From Haloechinothrix alba (GTDB taxonomy: Bacteria > Actinomycetota > Actinomycetes > Mycobacteriales > Pseudonocardiaceae): a DNA stretch of 64,000 nt. A model generated the notes under the pieces. The model searched no databases, was not told where the DNA came from, and saw only the letters and a list, made by a program, of their open reading frames with translations. The stretch lies in contig NZ_FZNW01000009.1 of assembly GCF_900188115.1 (NCBI RefSeq), forward strand, positions 62,001 through 126,000, written 5' to 3'. This document shows positions 55,405 through 64,000 of this stretch, one piece after another. Position 1 is the stretch's first letter. Each line of letters starts with the position of its first letter. The position numbers were made by a program, and so were the translations under genes.

Positions 55405-55595
55405 GCCGATGCCTCCTGTCGTGGTGGTGCCGCTCACGTTCAGGCTACTGTTCGGTCCCGGTGCCCCGCGTGCCGGATACGGTGCGGCTGGTGCGGGTAT
55501 CGGCCCTCCCGCAACAGCACAGTTGCCTGCCGTGCACGCTACGGGTGTCGCTACGAGTATGGGGCCCGGTCGGACGGCGGAGAGAGAGTGAACGG

Positions 55596-56801
55596 TTGAG
55601 CGGCGACTGGACGGGGCAGCGCCTCGAGCTCGAGGTGGACGCCGTGGCGCACGGCGGCCACTGCGTGGGGCGCTTCGAGGGGCGGGTCGTGTTCGTACGG
55701 CACGCGCTTCCGGGCGAGCTGGTGATCGCGGAGGTCACCGAGGACCGCGGCGGGTCGTTCTGCCGTGCCGAGGCGGTCGAGGTCGTGCGCGCGGCACAGG
55801 GGCGCGTGCAGCCGCCGTGCCCGCTGGCTGTCCCCGCCGGGTGCGGCGGGTGTGACTGGCAGCATGCGGACGCGCCGACGCAACGGCGTCTCAAGGCCGA
55901 CGTGGTGCGCGAGCAGCTCGGCAGGCTCGCCGGGATCGACCGCGACGTCGAAGTCGAGGCGCTGCCGGGCGGGACACTCGGGTGGCGCAGCAGGCTCCGG
56001 CTCGTGGCGGGCTCCGACGGCAGGCTCGGTTTCCGTGCACACCGCAGCCACCGCGTGGTGCCGGTCGAGGAGCACGGATGCCGGATCGCCGTGCCCGGCT
56101 CCGTGGACGAGGTGCTCGGACAGCGCTGGCGACCGGGCACCGAGGTCGCGGTGACCAGGGACTCCACGGGCGAGACACACATCAGCGCGTACGAGGGAGC
56201 CGGCGAGCGTGCGCGGGCGCGGCAGGTACGCGGGGGCACCGCGCACGAGCGTGCCGCCGGGCGGGAGTGGCGCGTCGACGCGCACGGGTTCTGGCAGGTC
56301 CACCCCCATGCCGCCGAGGCGCTCGCCACTGTGGTCGGGGAGTGGGCCGGGGCACCGGCGGGAGCGCACACCTGGGACCTCTACGCCGGTGTCGGCCTGT
56401 TCGCCGCGGTACTCGCCGAGCAGGTCGGCCCGTCGGGCAGTGTGCTCGCGGTGGAGAGCGCACGCGGCGCGGTTGAGGCCGGGCGGCGCAACCTGGCCGA
56501 CCTGCCGCAGGTGCGCTGGAGGCGCGGCGCCGTACACCGGGTCATCGCCGCGCACCCCGCACGCGCGCCCGAGGTGGTCGTACTCGACCCGCCGCGCAAG
56601 GGCGCGGGCAGCCGCGTGGTGCGGTCGATCGCCTGCGCCGGGGCACGTCGTGTGGTCTACGTCTCCTGCGATCCCGCCGCGCTGGCCCGCGACCTCGCCA
56701 CGTTCGCCGATGCCGGCTACCACCTGTGTGAGCTCCGCGCGTTCGACGCGTTCCCCATGACGCATCACGTGGAGTGTGTCGCGCTGCTGACGACCCGGTA
56801 G
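55596..56801 (+). CDS. TrmA/RlmD-family RNA (uracil-5) methyltransferase
   Basis: About 401 aa. N-terminal TRAM domain (LELEVDAVAHGGHCVGRFEG); cysteines CPLAVPAGCGGCDWQH form the Fe-S cluster site; SAM motif WDLYAGVGLFAAVLAEQVG; catalytic region VLDPPRKGAGSRVV and the nucleophile Cys in YVSCDPAALARDLA. It methylates a uridine in rRNA or tRNA; which one cannot be read here. TTG 55596 has GGAGAGAGAG upstream and gives an N-terminus like its relatives; no ATG or GTG fits better. Confidence 0.88.
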   Translation: MSGDWTGQRLELEVDAVAHGGHCVGRFEGRVVFVRHALPGELVIAEVTEDRGGSFCRAEAVEVVRAAQGRVQPPCPLAVPAGCGGCDWQHADAPTQRRLKADVVREQLGRLAGIDRDVEVEALPGGTLGWRSRLRLVAGSDGRLGFRAHRSHRVVPVEEHGCRIAVPGSVDEVLGQRWRPGTEVAVTRDSTGETHISAYEGAGERARARQVRGGTAHERAAGREWRVDAHGFWQVHPHAAEALATVVGEWAGAPAGAHTWDLYAGVGLFAAVLAEQVGPSGSVLAVESARGAVEAGRRNLADLPQVRWRRGAVHRVIAAHPARAPEVVVLDPPRKGAGSRVVRSIACAGARRVVYVSCDPAALARDLATFADAGYHLCELRAFDAFPMTHHVECVALLTTR

Positions 56802-56959
56802 GCCGCGATGGACAGGGACGGCAGCACTTCCCACTAGACTGGGGGATGTTCGTTGTTCGGGTGGGTTGAACACGGCTCGCGCTCGGTCGTGCATGACCCG
56901 ACTTCTGAGACAAGCCTTCCGGGGCGGGGCGAGATCGGTGAACGAAGCGAGGTGGAGCC

Positions 56960-58927
56960 GTGGCGTTGCTGAGTACGGTGCAAGGGCCGGACGACGTGAA
57001 GCGGATGAACCAGCACGAGCTGGTGGCGCTGGCGGCCGAGATCCGCGCGTTTCTCGTGGAGAAGGTACGTAAGACAGGCGGTCACCTCGGACCCAACCTC
57101 GGAGTGGTCGAACTGACGTTGGCGTTGCACCGGGTGTTCGACTCCCCGCGCGATGCCGTCGTCTTCGACGTGGGGCACCAGAGCTACGTGCACAAGCTCG
57201 TAACGGGCAGGCAGGACGGGTTCGACGGCCTCAGGCAGCGGGGCGGCGTCGCGGGGTACCCGGCACGCGACGAGAGCGAGCACGACCTCGTCGAGAACAG
57301 CCACGCGTCGACCGCGCTGTCCTACGCGGACGGGCTGTCGAAGGCGTTCGAGCTCACCGGCGGCGGGCGTAGCGTCGTCGCCGTGGTCGGGGACGGGGCG
57401 TTGACCGGCGGCATGTGCTGGGAAGCGCTGAACAACATCGCCGCGTCCAACCGGCCGCTGGTGATCGTCGTCAACGACAACGGGCGCTCGTACCTGCCGA
57501 CCATCGGAGGCATCGCCGAGCGGCTGGCCGCACTGCGGCTGCGGCCCGGCTACGAGACCCTCCTGGAGAGCGGCAAGGAGCTGTTGCAGCGCACGCCGGT
57601 GGTGGGTAGGCCGCTGTACGCGTTCGCGCACGCGGCCAAGGCCGGTCTGAAGGACGCACTGAGCCCGCAGGCGCTGTTCTCCGACCTGGGGTTGAAGTAC
57701 ATCGGCCCGGTGGACGGCCACGACCTCGCTGCGATGGAAGCGGCAATGGCCAAGGCCAAGGCGTTCGGGGGGCCGGTCGTCGTGCACGCGGTCACGCAGA
57801 AGGGCTACGGGTACCCGCCGGCGGTGAACGACGAGACCGACCAGATGCATCAGACGGATGCGATCGACCCGAACACCGGCGCGCCCCCCGCCAAGGGCAC
57901 GAGCTGGACATCGGTGTTCGGTGACGCGCTCGTCGAGGTCGCCGACGAGCGTCCGGACGTCGTGGGTATCACCGCGGCCATGCTGCACTCGACCGGGTTG
58001 CACAAGATGTCCGCCCGGTACCCGGAGCGTGTCTTCGACGTGGGAATCGCCGAACAACATGCGGTGACCTCCGCGAGCGGCCTCGCCATGGGAGGTATGC
58101 ACCCGGTCGTGGCGGTCTACTCCACGTTCCTCAACCGGGCGTTCGACCAGATGCTGCTCGATGTCGGGCTGCACCACCAGCCGGTGACGTTCGTGCTGGA
58201 CAGGGCGGGGATCACCGGCCCGGACGGGCCGAGCCACCACGGGATGTGGGACCTGTCGTTGCTGGGCACCGTGCCCGGAATGGCCGTCGCGGCGCCGCGT
58301 GACGCGGCAACCCTGCGCGAGGAGCTGCGCGAGGCGGTCGCCGTGTCGGACGGACCGACCGCGCTGCGCTACTGCAAGGGCAGCGTTTCCGCCGAGGTGC
58401 CTGCGGCCCGCCGCGCCGGTACGGCCGACGTGCTGCGCGAGCCCGAGGGCGCAGGAGCCGGCGACGTGTTGCTTGTGACGGTCGGGGCGTTCGCCGAGCT
58501 GGGTCTCGCGGCGGCGGACAAGCTCTCCGCGCAGGGCATCGGGGTGACGGTCGTGGACCCGCGATGGATCCTGCCGGTCTCCGGCGATGTCGTGGACCTT
58601 GCCCGCGCGCATCGCCTCGTCGTGACCGTCGAGGACAGCGGCAGGCACGGTGGGTTCGGCTCCGCGCTGGCCGGCGCGCTGCGGGATGCGGAATGCGATG
58701 TGCCGGTACGCGACCTCGGGATACCGCAGGAGTACCACGAGCACGCGTCGCGGTCCGAACTGTTGGCGTCGTTCGGCCTCACCGCCCAGCACGTCGCGCG
58801 CAGGGTCACCGAATGGGTGGTCGACCGGTTCGGCTCGCGGGAGACTGCGGTCGATGCCGAGCTCGACAGCTCATCTCCCTCTCAGGACAGCTCACCTCCC
58901 TCTCAGGAAGGTATGGCACGCTGGTGA
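56960..58927 (+). CDS. dxs: 1-deoxy-D-xylulose-5-phosphate synthase
   Basis: First enzyme of the MEP isoprenoid pathway: pyruvate plus glyceraldehyde 3-phosphate to DXP with thiamine diphosphate. 655 aa. [20 protein letters not shown], the TPP site [17 protein letters not shown] with [28 protein letters not shown] and [17 protein letters not shown] are all present. The C-terminus is extended by a polar tail with a duplicated [14 protein letters not shown] heptad (21-bp repeat at 58865-58906). GTG 56960. A response regulator starts 1 nt after the stop. Confidence 0.96.
   Translation: MALLSTVQGPDDVKRMNQHELVALAAEIRAFLVEKVRKTGGHLGPNLGVVELTLALHRVFDSPRDAVVFDVGHQSYVHKLVTGRQDGFDGLRQRGGVAGYPARDESEHDLVENSHASTALSYADGLSKAFELTGGGRSVVAVVGDGALTGGMCWEALNNIAASNRPLVIVVNDNGRSYLPTIGGIAERLAALRLRPGYETLLESGKELLQRTPVVGRPLYAFAHAAKAGLKDALSPQALFSDLGLKYIGPVDGHDLAAMEAAMAKAKAFGGPVVVHAVTQKGYGYPPAVNDETDQMHQTDAIDPNTGAPPAKGTSWTSVFGDALVEVADERPDVVGITAAMLHSTGLHKMSARYPERVFDVGIAEQHAVTSASGLAMGGMHPVVAVYSTFLNRAFDQMLLDVGLHHQPVTFVLDRAGITGPDGPSHHGMWDLSLLGTVPGMAVAAPRDAATLREELREAVAVSDGPTALRYCKGSVSAEVPAARRAGTADVLREPEGAGAGDVLLVTVGAFAELGLAAADKLSAQGIGVTVVDPRWILPVSGDVVDLARAHRLVVTVEDSGRHGGFGSALAGALRDAECDVPVRDLGIPQEYHEHASRSELLASFGLTAQHVARRVTEWVVDRFGSRETAVDAELDSSSPSQDSSPPSQEGMARW
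58865..58906 (+). repeat. 21-bp tandem repeat, two copies, at the dxs 3' end
   Basis: The two units differ at one base (GACAGCTCATCTCCCTCTCA versus GACAGCTCACCTCCCTCTCA, each plus G) and duplicate a heptapeptide in the dispensable Dxs tail, next to the response-regulator start. Confidence 0.85.
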
Positions 58928-58928
58928 C

Positions 58929-59618
58929 GTGCGAGTTCTGGTAGTCGAAGACGAGGAGCCACTGGCGGAGGCCGTGGCTCGGGGACTGCGTCGCGAAGGG
59001 ATGGCTGTCGACGTCGCGTTCAACGGCGATGACGCGCACGAGAAGGCGACGATCACTCGCTACGACGTCGTGGTGCTTGATCGTGATCTGCCTGGTATGT
59101 CCGGTGACTCACTGTGTGAGGAGATCGCCGGCTCAGGCGAGCTGACCAGGATCCTGATGCTCACGGCGAGTGGAACGGTCGAGGACCGCGTGGACGGGCT
59201 GTCCCTCGGGGCGGATGACTACCTGGCGAAACCGTTCGCCTTCGCCGAGCTGATCGCCAGGGTGCGGGCGCTGGCTCGCCGGTCGACCCCGGCGACGCCT
59301 CCCGTGCTGCAGGCGGGGGACGTGCGCCTCGACCCGGCGAGGCGCACCGTCGTACGCGACAGCGGCCCCATCGAGCTGACTCGCAAGGAGTTCGGCGTCC
59401 TCGAGGTGCTGCTTTCGGCGGCGGGATCGGTTGTCAGCAGCGAGGAACTACTCGAACGCGTCTGGGATGAGCATGCCGACCCGTTCACGACCACGGTTCG
59501 CGTGACGGTGATGACGCTGCGGAAGAAGCTGGGTGAGCCCGGCATCATCGAGACCGTCGTGGGATCCGGGTACCGCGTTCCGGAAGCCGACCAGGACGTT
59601 ACTGTCACAGGGAACTGA
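58929..59618 (+). CDS. OmpR-family two-component response regulator
   Basis: 229 aa. Receiver domain with acidic pocket (VEDEE), phospho-acceptor Asp51 in VVVLDRDLPG, Thr79 and Lys101 (DDYLAKPF). The C-terminal winged helix (ELTRKEFGVLEVLLSAAGS, TTTVRVTVMTLRKKLGEPG, GSGYRVPE) binds DNA. GTG 58929 lies 1 nt after the dxs stop, so expression is tied to dxs readthrough. The partner kinase follows after 28 nt. Signal and targets unknown. Confidence 0.93.
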   Translation: MRVLVVEDEEPLAEAVARGLRREGMAVDVAFNGDDAHEKATITRYDVVVLDRDLPGMSGDSLCEEIAGSGELTRILMLTASGTVEDRVDGLSLGADDYLAKPFAFAELIARVRALARRSTPATPPVLQAGDVRLDPARRTVVRDSGPIELTRKEFGVLEVLLSAAGSVVSSEELLERVWDEHADPFTTTVRVTVMTLRKKLGEPGIIETVVGSGYRVPEADQDVTVTGN

Positions 59619-59646
59619 CTCATCCGGCGCCGACGTGGGACGCACA

Positions 59647-60786
59647 GTGACCAGAGGGCGCACGCTCCTTCCCGTGCGAGGGCTACGGGCTCGTATCACC
59701 GTGCTGTCGGTGCTGCTGGCGGCCGCGATCAGCGCCGTGCTGCTGGTGCTCGCGTGGCGGCTGGTGAGCGAGTCGGTCGCCGCGGTCCCGCAGATGCCGC
59801 CGGGCACGATCGTGCGCGTCGACGGGGTCGATGTCGAGGCCGCGGCGCTGGCCGAGTATTTGCGTGACCAGGCGCGATCCCGGGTGCTGCTGGTCGGTGC
59901 CGCCGCGTTCTCGTGCGTGGTACTCGCGGCGGGGATCCTCGCCTGGGCGCTGACGGCGCATGTGTTGCGGCCGCTGCGCGAGATCGCGAGCACGGCGCAA
60001 CGGTTGTCCGCGGAGTCGATGAACGAACGTATCGGGCCTGTTCGGCCCCGCGACGAGCTGGCCGAGCTGGCCGAGACGATCGACCAGATGCTGGACCGGC
60101 TCGAGGAGACGTTCGACGCGCAGCGCCGGTTCGTCGCCAACGCCAGTCACGAGCTCCGCACGCCGCTGACGGTGATGCGTACGGAGCTGGATGTGACGCT
60201 GGCGGATGAGAACGCCGACAACGCCGAGCTACGCAGGATGGCTGAGGTGGTGCGCTCGGCGAGCCAGCGTGCCGAACAGCTTGTCGGGGCATTGCTGCTG
60301 CTGGCCCGGACGGACGGCGCGGAGCTGGCTGTGCGCGAACCGGTCGACCTGGCCGCGGTGGCGCGCACCGCGTGGGACGCCGTACGGGACGAGGGCGAGA
60401 ATCGTGGGCTGCGTGTCGACTTCGACACGCCTGCCGCTCCGGCCGTGGGGGACCCGGCGTTGCTCGAGCGTGTGGCAGGCAACCTGATGGAGAACGCGGT
60501 CCGGCACAACGTTGCCGGTGGATGGATATCGGTGCGGACCACGGCCGAGTCGAGGATGTCGTCGTTGACGGTGCGCTCGTCCGGGCCGCTGATCGACCCC
60601 CAGGCGGTATCGGAGCTGTTCGAGCCGTTCCGGCGTGGGGGAGTGGCACGCACCGGCCGGGGCAGCTCCGGGCTGGGCCTGTCGATCGTGCGGGCCGCCG
60701 TCGATGCTCACCACGGCAGTGTGGTGGCCGAGCCCGTCGTCGGCGGCGGGCTGTCGGTGACCGTGCAGCTGCCGAGTACCCCGTGA
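59647..60786 (+). CDS. Two-component sensor histidine kinase
   Basis: About 379 aa. Helix 1 (ITVLSVLLAAAISAVLLVLA), a short external loop of about 50 residues, helix 2 (VLLVGAAAFSCVVLAAGILA), a HAMP domain and the HisKA box ANASHELRTPLTVMRTELD with His168. The ATPase domain has the N-box NLMENAVRHN and G2 GSSGLGLSIVRAAVDAHHGS. The small extracytoplasmic loop suggests an envelope or membrane signal. GTG 59647, 28 bp after the regulator. Confidence 0.93.
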   Translation: MTRGRTLLPVRGLRARITVLSVLLAAAISAVLLVLAWRLVSESVAAVPQMPPGTIVRVDGVDVEAAALAEYLRDQARSRVLLVGAAAFSCVVLAAGILAWALTAHVLRPLREIASTAQRLSAESMNERIGPVRPRDELAELAETIDQMLDRLEETFDAQRRFVANASHELRTPLTVMRTELDVTLADENADNAELRRMAEVVRSASQRAEQLVGALLLLARTDGAELAVREPVDLAAVARTAWDAVRDEGENRGLRVDFDTPAAPAVGDPALLERVAGNLMENAVRHNVAGGWISVRTTAESRMSSLTVRSSGPLIDPQAVSELFEPFRRGGVARTGRGSSGLGLSIVRAAVDAHHGSVVAEPVVGGGLSVTVQLPSTP

Positions 60787-60816
60787 CGGGCGTGTCGGCC
60801 GGCCCCTGAGGAACTG

Positions 60817-62766
60817 TCAGTCGCTTCCGTCGCCACCGCCGGCACCGTCACCGCCACCGGCACCGGCCTCACCGTCTTCGCCGTCGTCGGCGTTCCCGCC
60901 GCCGTCACCGTCGTCACCGTCACCGCCGTCGGCGCTGTCGCCGTCGTCACTGTCACCGTCGTCACTGTCGCCGTCGCCACCGTTGCCGCCATCGGAGTCG
61001 TCATCCGGCTCGCGAGTGGGTGTCGGCGAGGGCTCCGGTGGCGGCGCGCAGCGCACGGTGGGCTGCGGGTTGTAGACGACCGTGCGTTCCTCCCGGTCCA
61101 CCTCATTGCCGTCGAGATCACGGATGATGCGGGTGTCCGTGGCGGTGAATCCCCGTGAGCCGTTGCTCGGGCTGCACTCCTCGCCGTGCGGGATCGTGCG
61201 GACCGTCGGGCTGGTGAAGTTCGTTTTCGGGCCGGTAACCGACTCCACCTCGTAGTGCTCGGTGCCCCAGATGCGGACCGTGATCTCTTGCGGTGTCCAC
61301 TCCGTCTCGATCGCGACGCCAGTCGGGTGCTCGTTGCGGAACTCGAGGTCGATCACGCTGGTGCCGTCGGGATTCTGGTACACAGTGGCTTCCCTGGCGA
61401 CGGGGTACCTGCTGATGTAGTAGCTGTGCTCGGTGTGCTCCACGTCGGTCATGGCGGCGAAGTAGGCCGCGTTGTACAGGGTCGTGGCGAACTGGGAGAT
61501 ACCGCCGCCGACGGCCCTGGACGGCTGACCTTGCTCGATGATCCCGGCCGAGACGTAACCCTCGTCGGTGCCGCGCGGCCCGGTGAACTCGTTGAGGCTG
61601 AACGACTCACCCGGTGGGATGATCACGCCGTTCACCTCCTCGGCGACGGTGCGGATGTTGACGCCCGAGTCCGGGGCGAAACCGCCCGTGGAGAACTCGC
61701 CGACGACTTCCTCGATGCCGAGCTCGGCGGCCTCACTGGTGGTCACCTCGGCCGGTTCGTCCCGGTAGACGACCTCGACCTCGCGCCCGTCGGTGGGCAG
61801 TGTGGCGAGCAGGGCGTCCGCGGTTTCCGGCCAGTCGATGCGCTGCCCGTCGACGGAGGGTTCGACGGTAGGCGTGTCGTCGTCGAAGCTCATGGTCGCG
61901 TTCCGGCTCTCCTGTTCCGTCTCGGCGAGCTCGGTACCGGTCACGCTGTCGAGGTCCTCCGCCGCGACGTCGGCGGCGAGACCTCCGTCACCGTCCGGCT
62001 CGAACGACAGCAGGAGCGCGATCTCGGCGGGCTCCAGGGTGACGGCGTGGCCGTCACCCACCAGGTCCACGGCCCCGGCCACGGCCGGCCGCGCGACCTC
62101 GGTCAGGGCCGTGCGCACGCCTTCGGCCGTGGCCAGCGTCGGCTGCTCGTCGACAGGCAGCGCGATGACCTCGCCGTGCACCCACTCGTCGAACACGGTC
62201 CGCACGGCCGCGTCGAGGTCCAGCTCCTGCCCGGAGACGGGGAGTACTGCCTTCGGCTTGGCACCGTCGAACTCGATGTCGCCCTCGACACGCTCGCGCT
62301 CGACCTCGTCGCGCAGCGTGGCCAGCACGTCGGCGAGTGCCGAGTCGTCGCCGGTCACCACGGGATCGACGTCTCGCCGCGTGAACAGGGAGGTCAACCA
62401 GGCTGCGGGGGAGGACGGCCGCGCGGCGGCCTCGTCGACCGTGGCCTCCCAGTCGCCGGTGACGCCGACCCGCTCGGCGTCGATCGTCAGGTCCGAGCCG
62501 CCTGCCCGCACGCGGGCCGGATCCTCGAGATTCGGCTGGAGTCGCTCGCGTAACGTCTCGGCAGCGGCCTCCTTGCCGAGCCCGCCCACATCGACCCCTG
62601 CGACGGACACGGCAGGCCGTAGCTGCTGGGATGAGGTGAACACGTCCAGGAGGTACACGGCGCCGAGAATCCACACGGCACCTGCGATCACCGGCAACAC
62701 CCTGGCGCGCCACCGGACCGGGGGCTGCCGCGAGTCCGCGGTCGCGTCGTCGGGCTCGCCCAGCAT
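60817..62766 (-). CDS. VanW-family envelope protein with acidic low-complexity tail
   Basis: About 649 aa. One N-terminal helix (RVLPVIAGAVWILGAVYLLD) anchors the protein; two peptidoglycan-binding-type repeats follow (AVSVAGVDVGGLGKEAAAET and a second around LALPVDEQPTLATAEGV); the VanW domain spans about 370-540 (FSLNEFTGPRGTDEGYVSA, VGGGISQFATTLYNAAYFA). The last 70 residues are almost only D, G, S and A. VanW domains occur in cell-wall proteins of Gram-positives with unknown exact role. ATG 62766 has GGGAGGA upstream. Divergent from the stress protein. Confidence 0.85.
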   Translation of the reverse strand: MLGEPDDATADSRQPPVRWRARVLPVIAGAVWILGAVYLLDVFTSSQQLRPAVSVAGVDVGGLGKEAAAETLRERLQPNLEDPARVRAGGSDLTIDAERVGVTGDWEATVDEAAARPSSPAAWLTSLFTRRDVDPVVTGDDSALADVLATLRDEVERERVEGDIEFDGAKPKAVLPVSGQELDLDAAVRTVFDEWVHGEVIALPVDEQPTLATAEGVRTALTEVARPAVAGAVDLVGDGHAVTLEPAEIALLLSFEPDGDGGLAADVAAEDLDSVTGTELAETEQESRNATMSFDDDTPTVEPSVDGQRIDWPETADALLATLPTDGREVEVVYRDEPAEVTTSEAAELGIEEVVGEFSTGGFAPDSGVNIRTVAEEVNGVIIPPGESFSLNEFTGPRGTDEGYVSAGIIEQGQPSRAVGGGISQFATTLYNAAYFAAMTDVEHTEHSYYISRYPVAREATVYQNPDGTSVIDLEFRNEHPTGVAIETEWTPQEITVRIWGTEHYEVESVTGPKTNFTSPTVRTIPHGEECSPSNGSRGFTATDTRIIRDLDGNEVDREERTVVYNPQPTVRCAPPPEPSPTPTREPDDDSDGGNGGDGDSDDGDSDDGDSADGGDGDDGDGGGNADDGEDGEAGAGGGDGAGGGDGSD

Positions 62767-63133
62767 CCGTACGAGTCCTCCCTCCCAGCGCGAGGCACAC
62801 CAACACTCGTCCCCCGCGGTCACGGCACGGTGCTCACGCGCCACACGATGTCGAGAGCCGTCGATACAGCCTAGTGCACCCCGATTCCGGACGTATCACG
62901 TGTCCGCGGCCGCGCGCTCCGGTGCGGCCGGAGATCTCCCGTCGACTGCACGACGACTCGACGTGGCCGCACCGGAGCACGAGGCGTGCCCAGGGGTCGG
63001 GCCGAGCGGAGCGCGCCGCCGTTGCGGGCCGGTGAGCAGGCGAAACGGTACGTCCGTGCCGTTTTGCGGTCCATGGTGGCTCTGGAAGAATCCCTCCCGA
63101 GCAGCAGCTCGTCGCGATCGCTGGAGGCGGCCG
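62767..63133. promoter_or_regulatory. Divergent region with a long inverted repeat and a second hairpin
   Basis: Perfect 14-bp arms GCTCCGGTGCGGCC (62916-62929) and GGCCGCACCGGAGC (62965-62978) enclose 35 nt that contain GTCGA/TCGAC repeats. A second hairpin, AAACGGTAC-GTCC-GTGCCGTTT (63043-63064), lies 70 bp before the stress-protein start. No gene seen. Confidence 0.45.
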
Positions 63134-64000
63134 GTGGACAGGTCCGAGTACGGCCCCGAGCACGCCCGCCCGGGACCGGTCGTGGTGGGCGTGGACGGCT
63201 CCGAGGCGGCAGGGCGTGCGGTGCGCTGGGCCGCGCACGAGGCGCGCAGCCATCACGCGCCCTTGCACATCGTGCACGCCATCGGCGTTCCGGACTTCTT
63301 TCCCGGAGGGGCGATCTCGCCGTCCACCGAGCTGTTCCACCTCCTCGAACGCGACGGCGATGCGGTACTCGCCGAGGCACGTGAGCTGGCCGCGAGTACC
63401 GCGCCGGAGGTGCCCATCCAGGCCGAGTCGTTGACGGACTCGCCGGTGGTGACGCTGATCGACCAGTCGACGCACGCCCGGTGTGTCGTACTCGGCGAGT
63501 CCGGAAGGGGAGCGTTCACCGGAGCGCTGCTCGGCTCGACGACGATCGCTCTCGCGGCGCACGCGCACTGCCCGGTGGTCACGGTGCGTGGCCCGGCGGA
63601 ACGCTCGCCGACCGGCGTCGTCGTTGTCGGGGTCGACGGCAGCGACCTCAGCGATGACGCTCTCGGTTGCGCGTTCGAGCAGGCCGCATTCCGGGAGGCC
63701 AGGCTCGTGGCCGTGCACGCGTGGAACGACTCCGATCCGGAGGAGCTGTTCAGCGAGTCACGTGTGACGTTCGAATGGGAGCCGCTCGCCGAAGCGGAAC
63801 ACCGGGTGCTCGCCGAACGGCTGGCGGGATGGTCCGAACGTTACCCGGACGTGCCCGTCGAACGGGACCTGGTGCGCGCGAAGCCTCGACAGCGCCTGCT
63901 CGAGTGGAGCGCCGCCGCCGACCTCATCGTCGTGGGGTGCCGCGGACGGGGCGGGTTCCGGGGCATGTTGCTCGGTTCGACGAGCCAGGCACTCGTGCAC
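63134..64000 (+). CDS. Tandem universal stress protein (partial, 3' end beyond window)
   Basis: 289 codons visible, open to the right edge. Two Usp domains: residues about 14-150 (VVVGVDGSEAAGRAVRWAAH ... CVVLGESGRGAFTGALLGST) and 160-289 (VVVGVDGSDLSDDALGCAFE ... IVVGCRGRGGFRGMLLGSTS). Both keep the G-x2-G-x9-G-S/T ATP-binding pattern, so it probably binds ATP. GTG 63134 has GGAGG upstream. Only the last few residues are missing. Divergent from the VanW-family gene. Confidence 0.92.
   Translation, partial: MDRSEYGPEHARPGPVVVGVDGSEAAGRAVRWAAHEARSHHAPLHIVHAIGVPDFFPGGAISPSTELFHLLERDGDAVLAEARELAASTAPEVPIQAESLTDSPVVTLIDQSTHARCVVLGESGRGAFTGALLGSTTIALAAHAHCPVVTVRGPAERSPTGVVVVGVDGSDLSDDALGCAFEQAAFREARLVAVHAWNDSDPEELFSESRVTFEWEPLAEAEHRVLAERLAGWSERYPDVPVERDLVRAKPRQRLLEWSAAADLIVVGCRGRGGFRGMLLGSTSQALVH

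Noticed and set aside
62767-63133. DosR box upstream of the universal stress protein
   Set aside because: No GGGACTT-N-GGCCCT-like palindrome was seen; only unrelated inverted repeats.

Overview
The window is a high-GC stretch of an actinobacterial chromosome, most likely from the Pseudonocardiales (Saccharomonospora/Prauserella/Amycolatopsis-like). This rests on the GC-rich codon use, frequent GTG starts, many promoters placed as for leaderless mRNAs, and a gene order that, from memory, follows the Mycobacterium tuberculosis block from miaB (Rv2733c) to dxs1 (Rv2682c). Almost every gene is a conserved chromosomal gene. There is no prophage, CRISPR array, rRNA or recognisable tRNA, and no intact insertion sequence. 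No clearly new multi-gene system is visible; the unusual items are small and are listed as findings.

Layout. 1-7.6 kb: end of a glutamate-type ABC importer ATPase, a decayed aminotransferase relic, then miaB, a membrane protein, a DUF349 protein, an Rv2728c-like protein, miaA and dapF (tRNA A37 modification and diaminopimelate synthesis). 7.6-10.9 kb: a possible short inverted-repeat element followed by three accessory genes (DUF998 membrane protein, DMT-type membrane protein, GT4 glycosyltransferase). 11-21.3 kb: hflX, a secreted propeller-like protein, lexA divergent from a LysM/ChiZ-like SOS gene with two SOS boxes between them, then nrdR and a class II ribonucleotide reductase (nrdJ) whose first active-site cysteine is interrupted by a 358-residue LAGLIDADG intein, then a CBS protein. 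21.4-24.3 kb: DUF4192 protein, galE and ideR. 24.4-33.4 kb: a block lying between ideR and sigB, which are neighbours in many relatives. It carries a rhodanese, acuC with a GNAT/acyl-CoA-synthetase-like acetyltransferase (a reversible lysine acetylation pair), a lipoprotein, an SRPBCC protein, an M23 peptidase and a class I fumarase.

33.5-41.1 kb: sigB with an ECF-type stress promoter, a methyltransferase overlapping dtd, DUF3099, DUF3039, a YihY/BrkB membrane protein, a DEAD/DEAH helicase and a DUF7455 protein. 41.3-45.1 kb: an EamA exporter and a tmsA-tmsB pair that should make 10-methyl-branched fatty acids. 45.1-56.8 kb: sigA, ppgK, suhB, cei, DUF4193, DUF3093, dut, DUF3710, an alpha/beta hydrolase, DUF3159, two TrkA potassium-regulatory proteins and a TrmA-family RNA methyltransferase. 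56.9-64 kb: dxs, a two-component pair directly behind it, a VanW-family envelope protein with a very acidic tail, and a universal stress protein running off the right edge.

Themes: the DNA damage response (lexA and the ChiZ-like gene) sits beside deoxynucleotide supply (nrdR-nrdJ); sigma factors and iron regulation (ideR, sigB, sigA) anchor the middle; envelope-related genes recur (ChiZ-like, M23, Cei, TmsAB, VanW). Most convergent gene pairs are separated by strong hairpins. All calls come from reading the sequence; no database search was run.
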